Positions 35,254 to 45,700 of a stretch of DNA of 64,000 bases are shown piece by piece. Source of the DNA: Spirometra erinaceieuropaei (lineage: Eukaryota > Platyhelminthes > Cestoda > Diphyllobothriidea > Diphyllobothriidae); assembly GCA_902702965.1 (NCBI GenBank), contig CACRXP010000003.1, positions 8,181 through 72,180 on the forward strand, read 5' to 3'. Under the pieces are notes generated by a model, which ran no database searches, was not told where the DNA came from, and saw only the letters and a list, made by a program, of their open reading frames with translations. Every line of letters begins with the position of its first letter. Position 1 is the stretch's first letter. The translations under genes and the position numbers were made by a program.

Positions 35254-38200
35254 TGCCAGTTTTGCAAGAAAGTCGGCCACATCGAACGAGTGTGTTTCTC
35301 CAAAAGACGTGCGAATAGGAACACGCATGCGACCTACCCTAGTCCAGCTGGGGATGGTGAGGCGATACTCCGAATGTTTCCGGCCAACGCTACTCTCCAA
35401 TCCCCCTACACCATCACGCTTCCGGTTGATCACCATCCCGTGAAGTTTGAAATCGACACTGGCTCAGCTGTTACTCTCATCAATGAGGCCTCTCTTCAGA
35501 AAGTACCCTCCCTCCTACCGGCTAGCTCAACATTGCGTAGTTACACTGGACAGAACGTAGACGTTCGAGGGGTCTTTACAGCCGAAGTCGAACATGATGA
35601 AGAACTTCATTATTTGCCGGTTCATGTGGTGAGAGGAAGCCAGCAACCGAATCTCCTTGGACGAAATTGGATTAAATGTGTGCCTTCTGTGCTATCCTAT
35701 GTACATCGGATTGGTGTAAATCCGGCTTTAGATTCAATTTTGGTAAATCATAAGGATCTATTTCGTGACGATTCAGCTACCCACTACCGCGGTCCACCTG
35801 TTAAGTTTCAGTTTCAGTCAGATTTCCGGCCCCGGTTCTTCAAAGCTCGTACAGTCCCCTATGCACTCGCACCGACGGTCGAAGAAGAGCTGGATCGCCT
35901 ACAGAAAGCGGATATTATTGAGCCCGTGCAATATTCGGAATGGGCAGCCCCAATAGTTCCTGTTCTTAAAACCGATGGTTCTGTGCGTATCTGTGGCGAC
36001 TACAAGCTGACAATCAACTCAGCAACTAAACTGAACCCTTATCCTCTCCCGCGCATCGAGGATCCGTACGCATCTCTCTCGGGTGGTCATCAATTTACAA
36101 CTTTGGACCTAAAGCATGCCTATAACCAAGTCGTCCTTGATACTGAATCCCGAGACGCCACCACCATCAATACTCATGGGGGTTTATTTCGATATAAAAG
36201 ACTACCATTTGGAGTAAGTTCGGCTCCCGGTTTATTTCAATGCTTGATTGATAATCTCGTGAAGGATATACCTCACGTTTGCGCATATCTTGACGATATA
36301 TTAGTTACCGGCCCATCTGAACATAGTCATCTAGAGACTCTAAACATCGTGTTAGGACGTTTAGAGGACGCCGGTTTTGGACTCAGGAAAGATAAGTGCA
36401 CTTTTCTTGCCGACTCGGTAGAATACCTGGGCTTCAGGGTGGATAAAACTGGCCTCCATCCACTCGAACATAAGCTCAAAGCCTTGAAGACGGCGCCGCG
36501 CCCCAACAATACTAGTCAATTGCGTTCATTCCTGGGGTTGGTCACCCACTTTAGTCGCTTTATGAATCAATCGGCTACAATTCTCAAGCCTCTTTATCGA
36601 CTACTTGAAAAGAATTGTGGCTAACACTGGTCGGAGGTCGAACAAAGTGCTTTCGAACAGGCAAAGGCGGCTCTTACCTCCTCATCTGTCCTAGTTCACT
36701 ATGACCCCGAAAAGCCTATCATACTGAAATGTGATGCGTCTCCGTACGGCGTAGGTGCGGTTCTCATGCATCGAATGCCTTCGGGTTCGGAGATGCCGAT
36801 TGCTTTTGCATCAAGAACCATGTCACAGGCGGAAACCAACTATTCGCAACTAGACAAAGAGGCCTTAGCAATAATGTTTGGCCTACATCGGTTCCACCTG
36901 TATCTTTTTGGCCGACACTTTGAAATTCACACTGATCACAAACCCCTCTTAGGTTTGCTGGGAGAAAAACGAGGGATACAACAGATGTCCTCGCCAAGAA
37001 TGCAACGATGGGCACTCACTTTATCTGCTTACACGTATGCAATGAAATACGTTACAGGTAGTGCAAACGTAGTGGCTGACGCCTTGAGTAGGCTTCCTAT
37101 CGTGGACGATGGCATGAACGGGGCACCTGTTTTTGAGACCGTGAATCTTTTGCAGAATCAAGTCAACGCGCCTATAACCTGTCAACAAATTCGACAGTGG
37201 ACATCGAGAGACCCTCTCCTAAGTCGGGTAAAAAGAGCCTTACAATCTGGCTGGCCGTCCTCTACCTCCTCTGATTTTCAACCATTCTTCAGCCGTCAGA
37301 ACGAGTTAAGTCTACAAGACGGATGCATACTATGGGGCAATCGGGTAGTTGTGCCACCACAAGGCCGACGGGCCATCCTCAGAGACCTGCATAATGCTCA
37401 TCCTGGTACAGTTAGAATGAAAGCTCTCGCCCGCAGCTATGTTTGGTGGCCCAAAATTGACGCAGATATAGAAAACGTGGTGAAAGCATGTCACGTGTGC
37501 CAAATAACACAGAAGACCTTACCGAAGGTTCCTCTGAAGCCTTGGGCCTGGCCCGACTCGCCGTGGAAGAGGGTACACGTCGATTATTTTGGGCCATTCC
37601 AAGGCCATATGGTTTTGGTGGTAGTTGACGCCCACACTAAATGGATTGATGCGATTCCGACAGGGAATTCTTGTTCCTCACTGACTACAATCAACAAGTT
37701 GCGAACCGTATTTTCTACTTTTGGGATACCTGAAATGGTCGTTTCAGACAATGGCCCGGCCTTTACTAGTGCAGAATTTAAAGATTTCATGGATAAAAAT
37801 GGAATTAGACATTTAACTACTGCCCCGTACCACGCTGCTTCAAATGGCCTCGCAGAGCGTGCAGTCCAGACAATAAAGCACGGACTAGCCAGACAGACAG
37901 AAGCGGACTTGGTCACCAAGTTGTCACGCTTTCTGTTCAGCTATCGCATAACACCAAACGACTCAAAGGGTGCTTCGCCTGCAGAATTGATGTTCAAGCG
38001 GCAGTTGCGCGCACGACTCGACCTGCTTAATCCATCAACGCAGGATAGGGTCATTGCAAAACAGACGAAGATGAAAGAACGATATGATGTGAGCACCCGA
38101 CCACGAGTCGTCGCACCCAAGGAAAGTGTCTACACGCGACTGGAACACGAAACGAACTGGTGTCCAGCGGTAGTTCGAAAAAGCGAGGGTCAAATAGTGG

Positions 38201-38535
38201 AATTAGAGTTAGAAGGTGGGAGAATTGTGCGTCGACATCTGGACCAAGTTCGCAGCCGAACGGACACAGTAAGTGGAGAATTCGGAGAGTTAGAACTGCC
38301 AGCAACCCTTGATAGGGATCCTGACATCCCGAGGACTGAGCCCCTACTTCCTGCACAGGGCACTACGCCATCCACCGAGGCTTATGTTCCACCCCCTTCT
38401 ACCCCGGCCAGCACTAGCTTCGGGGCAGAGGAGCCAGTGACTGCACAAAGCGGCGCAGAAGTAGAAAATACCGCCCTGAGAAGATCGACCCGAAACCGCA
38501 AACCTGTCCAACGCTTTCAGGACGAATCTTATTAG
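35254..38535 (+). pseudogene. Young Gypsy pol: protease, RT, RNase H, integrase; one in-frame stop
   Basis: One frame runs from the second zinc knuckle to the stop at 38533-38535, broken only by TAA at 36622-36624. In order: protease FEIDTGSAVT (near 35446-35475), RT with LDLKHAYNQV (36110) and the catalytic AYLDDILVTG (36283), then the stop between RT and RNase H, RNase H KCDASPYGVGAVLM (about 36729), integrase zinc finger HNAHPG...CHVCQI (37391-37506), integrase core with VDYFGP (37579), SDNGPAF (37746) and SNGLAERAV (37840), and a C-terminal tail ending in RRSTRNRKPVQRF. All catalytic acids visible are intact. Confidence 0.92.
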
Positions 38536-38602
38536 AACATTGTCTGACAAACCACTATTACCTATGCTGTCCCCCTCCCCTCCCCCTCATGCTCTCCACT
38601 TT

Positions 38603-38614
38603 AGAGTGGAGGGA
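38603..38614 (+). promoter_or_regulatory. Polypurine tract before 3' LTR
   Basis: AGAGTGGAGGGA immediately precedes the TG of the 3' LTR, the expected place for the plus-strand primer of reverse transcription. Confidence 0.8.
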
Positions 38615-38843
38615 TGCAGCGTATCCTGCCGTCAGGACATCATGCCACAAACGCGTGACAAGCGAACGATCAAGGTCATGGCCCCCTGTTCACACCGTCT
38701 TTGTGCTGATTGGCCACCCATCAGCCTATGACAGTCCCCTTGCCATATACCCGGCCGTTTCCACAAGCCTCCTCACTTGTGCTGTCTATCGTACTCAGTA
38801 CACGTCCTATTTCCAATTAGCCTTCTGTTTTGCATACATAACA
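38615..38843 (+). repeat. 3' LTR of the young Gypsy element
   Basis: It starts TGCAGCGTATCC, ends ATAACA, and is followed by the target duplication GTCTA. See the 5' LTR for the three differences. Confidence 0.95.
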
Positions 38844-38848
38844 GTCTA

Positions 38849-39600
38849 GACGTAGAATAGCTGGTGACCTATGAGTTCGGTCTGTCAATCAAGAGGTACG
38901 CGGTGGAGTCGAAACAAATTGCTATAAATACTGCACCCCTGTTCGATTCACCAGCCTCTGTTGTTGTCTGTTAGTGTGACTCCTAAACGTTAGGCAAAGT
39001 TATAGTGTAGCAACCCGAACTACCCAAAGAAAATAAGTAGCAATAAGGTATGGAAGTGGTTATACTTCACGCTAATCGAGCCGAATTCGTTTTACTCAGT
39101 ATTTGAAACTCGGCCTTTTTCGGCTATTAACGACTACAGGATCACTGCGAACGGACATACTTCGGCCAAAAGTACATGGGCTTATGGCTCCGAAGTATGA
39201 ACGCCATAAATTAGTCGGCGGGCCTTGTAGCGACTGTCTCGGATTCAGGTCTCGGTTCCTTCCTATTGCAGACGAGACTCAGGTTGATTAGCTGGTGATA
39301 TAGAAAGAAGCTCGAAAATTCCCATCCACTCTGTACTCTTTATCAATATAGTCTGCATTGTTAAATGACTGGGGAGCACGCTCGCAGACAGCAGCCAGGG
39401 CGTAGATTACAAGGCGCAATAAGAGCTTAGCCAATTCAGCTTAGTGCATTTTCGTAAGTTGTAATCAGCGAATGAAGTGACACTTGCCCTGTGATTCCTC
39501 CTGACTGAAAATTAGTGTCCACTTTACTTAATCCGATCACAACCAGTGAAACCTGCAAGCAAGCTAGATACCGTTGTCAACCCAGAGAGGTGGCACTTAC
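38849..39600 (-). other. Intron or 3' region of the TBC gene; nothing recognised
   Basis: The exon ending at 39601 is followed on the minus strand by a strong donor (GTAAGT), so at least one more exon lies to the left. I could not find it here; it may lie beyond the Gypsy insertion. Confidence 0.5.
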
Positions 39601-39717
39601 TTGCAATAACTGGTTGACGTCCTCGCAGGTCTGCATAATCCTGTCCATTTCACCGTAGAATATGGAGGCCGCGACGAGCAGGTGGAAATTCTTAGGAACG
39701 ACGTCGCTCCAAAGGGC
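39601..39717 (-). CDS. TBC1D15: TBC1D15-like exon: C-terminal part of the TBC domain
   Basis: 117 nt, acceptor CAATTCAG, donor GTAAGT. Encodes [20 protein letters not shown] and DVNQLLQ. The strong donor shows that this is not the last exon. Confidence 0.93.
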
Positions 39718-42700
39718 CTGAATTGAGAGCAATGGGTGTGAGTGGTCGTAGGGATGGAACAAAGGTTTTGGACTAGCAACGTAAACAAGATCGAACAGAA
39801 GCGGCAGACTGTTTCGGTTTTATCATAAGAGCCAAAAAAACAGATTTCAGGGGACCATTCGAGTTTAAAGCCGGTGCAGCACACTGCCGGTTGGTTAATC
39901 CCCCGCTGTTGCCGTAAGCATTTGGGAATGTATACACAAGGTTTTTAAATCAAATTTGAAATGGCGGTTACCTACGTGAGTATAAACGTAACAAACAGGA
40001 ATGACTGCTCATGATCGATGGGCACCGACTAGTTTGCTGGGACACAAAAACTGGGCATTTTTTTCAACAGGAAAGGTGGTATATCAACCGCAGCATGCTA
40101 TCAGAATGGGAATTACTTGACCGGCAGGCCAAATGGCATCGAGGCGATTAACTGCCAACTTGGAAAGCTGATTGCTGAGAATGTCTGTATTAATTGCGCT
40201 AAGAAGCCAGTTTTAACCCCGACCACCGACGTAACGCGCTAATGAGAAAGCGAAATCAGGATAAACAAACACTTTAGCAGAGTAGGATTGCTTGATCCAA
40301 CTGCTTTCGAGCAACAGCCTGTTGCAATAAAAAAAGAAGCAATGTGTGGAGATAATCAGACTGAATTAAGAGAAGAGAGAGGGCACGTAAAATAAAGCAT
40401 AGATAAAAAGGCCGACAGACTAACCTCCCAGAGGACTTTGATATCGTCATAAGAGAACTCGCGTTTGAAGAGGATTAGAAGCCACTTGAAGCAGAAGTTC
40501 ATGTAGGTGGCCTCCTTACTCCCTGTAAAAAGAGTCGGGCGGCTTCATCAGTGACGAGGCACATGTGATGACAGACCTAGAGATGCATACAAACTTGACC
40601 GGGCATACTGAACTATGCCTCGCGTTCAGCTGTGAATGAAAAACTATACAGCTATGATCTCTGATCACCTGAGGTCGCCATCGGGACAATTATTCGAGGA
40701 ACAGGGGTTTGGCAGTGTAGTACTGTCTTCGTACTTTGCCCATAGACACAGTTTCCTGCCCATGTTTGCCACTAATCATAGAAAAGTAGGATGTTGCCTC
40801 AATATGGCACTTTGGCTGTTCTCTATGAGATTGTATCATTTTGGAAAAAAGGATAACTTAGTGATGCCAAGTATAAGAACAGGAGGCTCGAATTTCCTTC
40901 TGTCTTAGAAACTTCTAGACACTCTGGAAGCCATGTAATTATTTTGCGATGAGTATGTTTTTTGGGAGAGAAGCGGCTCTCAGCTTGAATTCACTTCCGA
41001 CTAAAAATGCCGGGTACCAGACCGAGGTTCAAGCGGTCAGATTTGATGCACTTACTTAGGTAGGCTGCAAACCTGGGCATCAGGATTTCGACAAGTTTGA
41101 AGAGTTGGGAAAACTGATCCTTCATACCAAAGCGTCCCTCAGATAGGTGATCCTCCTATAAGGTACACCGATAAAACAGGTAAAAAAAAACAGAACTAAC
41201 CAGACGCTCCATGAGTCCGACGAAGCACCAAAAGGCGTCTTCTTCAGTTTCTACGACTGTCATGATGATTGCCAAGAGGTCATTCATACCCTGAAAGTAT
41301 CCTTTGGCAAGAAATGGAGGGTAGCAATTGTGTCAGACCAGTAACGATTTTGGGCAAAAGAGCAAAATGACGCGATATAGCGGTAGCATTGGATGGGTAC
41401 AGAAATAGCAACGGCTGTGAACACAACGGCAAAGTGCACGATACCGACGTCTTTACATTCTGCTGCCGATAGAGCAATTACGTCCAGCCTGCAGACCGAC
41501 GGCTGTAATCAAGGAGGGGCAAAACTAGCCTGACAATGTGCAGGTGTCCTACCCAGGGTTAAACAGTGGTGACTGTCTGACTCAAAATCATCCGGCCCGG
41601 AATCAACCGATCGCCAGGGCAACCCTCTTGGAGTAACTAACCCCGGTCATAAACCATACCCTTGCTCGGGAGTTCAGTGGACCACTGAAGCTTCTGAGTT
41701 CGGCACTACCTACTTGAGCTGGCAGACCGATACTCTGCCAGTTGGGATTAGGACTATGTAAAGGAAAGCAAAATTGACATTCCTCGATACATCCTAACTG
41801 CGTTAGGCAATGAAGCAGGCTACGACAGTGCACCGTGGAAACTAAGTGAGAAAGGCGTCTCTGTATGTTTGATTCAGCGTATCAGATGGCAAATCCGGTT
41901 TAAAATCCAAAATAGAGGACAAAGTAATTGCCCCAGGAAGGGAAACATCTCCCCTCCCTAATGGATTATCACAGTCAGCGCTACCTGGCGACTTGTCAAC
42001 AAAACAGTCGCACAGTTTTTCAAGGTCTGTTTGATTAATGCAGCATAATTCAGCTCCCTTGAATAAAAATTGGCCTAATTACTACAAGAACAGGTATCAA
42101 AAGTCGACTCACCAAAGTCAAGGTTGTAGAAGGTATAGGTGACTAGGATGTCGTAGAGGCGGGCGAGGTTGCCAGCAGCATCGTCACGGAAGTAGTTTGT
42201 CTGTCGATCTGTGCGGAATGTGTCCTTCTCTGAGGGGACAACAAAACGCAAGGAACGCAATCAGACTTCTTGCGTGATCATAATTAGAGATTTGTAGAGT
42301 TCGCAAGCAGCCGTCTAGACGAGGAACGCGATTCTGTTGGCTGTTCGAGACGCCTTCCATTTCATGAGCTGGTAGGCACGCGAACGGGATGGGAGAAAAC
42401 GGAACTCCCTTACCCCACTCAACAGTTACAGCCAGTGGCCAATTTCGCGAAGGGTTAGCGGAAATTCTGAAATGCGTCTCCGATTGGGTAGGATTACTTA
42501 AGTGGCGCTGTAATATTGCTAATCGTGCAACATAATCCCAAGATGTCGGCTTTTGAACGCACTTCTTTGTGGTCGCCTGCAAAAACCGAACTCGGGAAAA
42601 AGTGGTTGCTTAAGTAGTGTGCGTTCTTTCCGCTGATTTTCATTACTCTTGTGAATTCAAATATATTCTATAAAAAAGTTCATAAAAAAATATTCTCACT

Positions 42701-45700
42701 TTTAACAGGTGGTAGCAATTTAGGTCTTTTTTAAATTTTACACTCCACGAAAGTGTCTTTTGCTTCAAAAAAGTTTATAACTATGGGCTTTTTAGAGGGC
42801 GTGAGATTTCGATTTCAAATGGCATCGTATCTGTCTGTTCAATAGTGCTTCTTACAACATAATCCAAGTCCATTGCGAAATTTTGTGGGCACTATACAGT
42901 ATTTTCTCAGTGGCATAGAGGAACGTATGGATTTCGTGACATGGAACGTACGCAAGATGACGACTGAGAACCCTAAACGCAAACGCGGCAGCAGATCGGA
43001 CTCAGAATTATTCGTGGATTGGGAAACTTTTAAAACCCAAATACGTCACTTCATCGAGTACAAAATTTCCAGACTGATTTTCTACAAAATAGGCACAAGA
43101 AAGAGTACTTTTGGTCATGATTTTTATGAGAGATATCTGAGTTTATAAAGACACGGAAAATCGGCGGAAAGAACTTATATCAATTAAGTAGTGTGTTGTA
43201 CAGAGTGCAGTTAATGCATACGTTTGAAAGGAAGTGCATTCAAAAGCCGGTAGCTTGGCATGACTGAAATACCTTGGAATTATGCTGCAAGATAATCGAT
43301 ATCATAACCCCACCTAAGCCATTCAACCCAATCGAAATAGCATTTCAGCGCCTCGACTAACATTGCATGAGATTGGTCGCTAACTGTATGCAAAGGACAT
43401 ATTGTTCGGTGTAGCAGAAGCTGTTCCAAAAAAGGCATAGTTGACACTTAGACTGGTAGAAGGACTGCATTCAGAGCAGCCATTCCGCAGTTAACTACTA
43501 CCAACAGTGTGATCAATCTCTTCCTGGCAATCGAGTTCGTCTGGGAAATTGACCGGTAAAAAAAAGTCTAGCGATCAGAGTATAGGACGGTCGGACGGAG
43601 AAAGAGATTTAAAGTAAAACACTCTAAGACGCCCATTTTCATACTATCTTCACCCTCGTGCAATCATACGATGAAGGCAATCACTTGCCTGTCTGATAGA
43701 TGTCTATAAGAATACCGTTATGCCACTAGCGTAAAAATCCACAGACAGACTCGGTAGCGAAGAATCCCAAAGGTCTGAAAACAGCCGCATGAATGAGCAC
43801 GCGGCCCAATCCATCTGTTGGTCCACAGCTTGTCTGAGTGCGGATGCATGATTCGTCTCAACGGCTCTTGCATACAATGATGGCATCTAACCGACTACAG
43901 TGGCATCCCAGCATTGTCCCGATTTCAGGCTTAGTTTTCTAGATATCAGCATTTGGCAGTTCGACCGTTGTGTCCGACGACGGCCAACGTGTGTTCCACA
44001 GCAAGGTGCGGACAGGCACGGTGACTTGCGCGTGAATTATTGTATAATGAAAGTACACTTGCGCAGCACCTACCACACTCTCTCCTCCCCATCTGGGTCT
44101 GGAGGCAGGAGAGGGCGCAGGTGGCTGGCACGGCCGGATCCGCACCTGGGCGTGCCACCACACCCCATGGTTCACAACAAACACTTGCCCCGCATTTTAA
44201 CCGGCAACAAAATAGCGGGTCAGAAAGAGGAGATGGTGACACAAGTTGCTGGGCAACCATGCACACGGCCCGTATACCCAGAGGGAGCGCAAGCGCATCT
44301 ACCGGCAGGGAACCAAGTGCCACAGAAACTACCAGAGCACATGAATCATGACATGGCAGACACGGACAATCCTTAAAGCCCGTATCTGTATTTAGTAGTC
44401 GGATAATTGCAAGTCGCCTTCTGTACAAACTCAGTCATATAGGAGTTCGAGGTAAGCTTCTGAAATGGATTCGAAGCTCCTTATCCGGCCGCTCTCAAGC
44501 TGTTCACGTCTGCCAAGGTTGTCCTTAGGAGTGGTGCTCCCCAAGGCTCCGTTCTTGGCCCTACACTGTTCCTCGTATACGTCAACGACTGTGCAAACGA
44601 ACTGGATTGCGCTGTCGCAATGTTTGCTGATAACATAAAGGTATAATGTACCATACAAAATGAAGTTGACGAAGCGCGATTGCAGACAAACCTAGAACGC
44701 CTCAAACAATAGTCAAACGACTAACTTCTACCGTTTAACGTAAACAAGTGTAACTTCCTACGCGTCGGCGGAACCAGTTCTCCTAGCCGCATTGTCTCCC
44801 GTCTGACTGGCAAACCACTGCAAGAAGTCGACGCCCAGAAGGACTTAGGCGTGTGGATCGCAACCTCGTTCAAGCCTTCACTGGACTGCTCAAAGGTAGC
44901 CAAGTTGGCGATGTCCATTCCATACCTCGTCAAACGGGCGTTCTCTTCCTTTGATGAAGACTGCTTCGCCAAGGTCTCTCGAACTTTTGTGCCGTCGCAT
45001 CTGGAGGTTGCTATCCAAGCATGGAGACCCTGGATCGCAAAACACCTCAGCATACTCGAAGAAGTTCAACAGCGAGCAACGGAACTTGTATCTGGACAGT
45101 GGTCACTACCCCACGAAACACGATTACTTAATCTTGATCTCTTTCCTTTGAGTTACAGACGGACCTAATACAAGCTTTCCGAATCGTGCGCATTCAGGGC
45201 TGCTGCCTCACATCAGGAGATTTCCTCAAGTTGGCGACTACGACTAACCTGAGAGGCCATTCACTCAAACTACGTGTGACTGGTGCCCGGCTAAACACAC
45301 GAAAGTTCTCCAACAGAGTGGTTGTAGCTAGGAATGCTTTGTCTGAGGACGTAGTTATGTCGGGATCCATAGAAACTTTTGGACGGAGGCTAGATCAACA
45401 TTGGAGTGCGCGCCATAATGTCGCCTGGCTGCAGCCGTCTTGATGGGCGACGCTGGCAATTTAAAAGGCAGTTGGCGAACATGTTTTCAGCAACTCATCA
45501 TCAGGCCGATACAAAGTGATATAATGACGCTACTACCAACATTAAAGTAACATACGACCGTGTAATTTAATACGTTTTGGGCCGCATCGCACCACCGTTG
45601 GCATTCAGACTAAAAATCTTACAACTTTCCCTTTATCTTTGATGTGCTTCAAATATGTGCTGTATTTAATCAACAAACCGAGTTCATATGCCTTCAAATG

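Larger units (their letters stand above)
34245..38848 (+). mobile_element. Young Gypsy-type LTR retrotransposon with 5-bp target duplication
   Basis: The insertion is bounded by GTCTA at 34245-34249 and again at 38844-38848. The LTRs are 34250-34485 (236 bp) and 38615-38843 (229 bp), begin TG and end CA, and differ by one substitution and two indels (6 bp and 1 bp). A primer-binding-like TGGCGACGCAGC follows the 5' LTR, and a purine run AGTGGAGGGA ends at the 3' LTR. Gag and pol are in the standard Gypsy order, with integrase last. Recent by LTR identity, but the frames carry two stops and a frameshift, so this copy could move only with help from another copy. Resemblance to the CsRn1-like group is inference. 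Confidence 0.95.

Noticed and set aside
35251..35254. Programmed gag-pol frameshift
   Set aside because: The shift falls between two zinc knuckles that are normally in one frame, so a one-base loss is more likely; left as a testable alternative in the findings.
42873..43148. 91-codon frame within the long-TIR element as a transposase
   Set aside because: No DDE/DDD or HTH pattern is readable, and the second copy does not keep the frame open.
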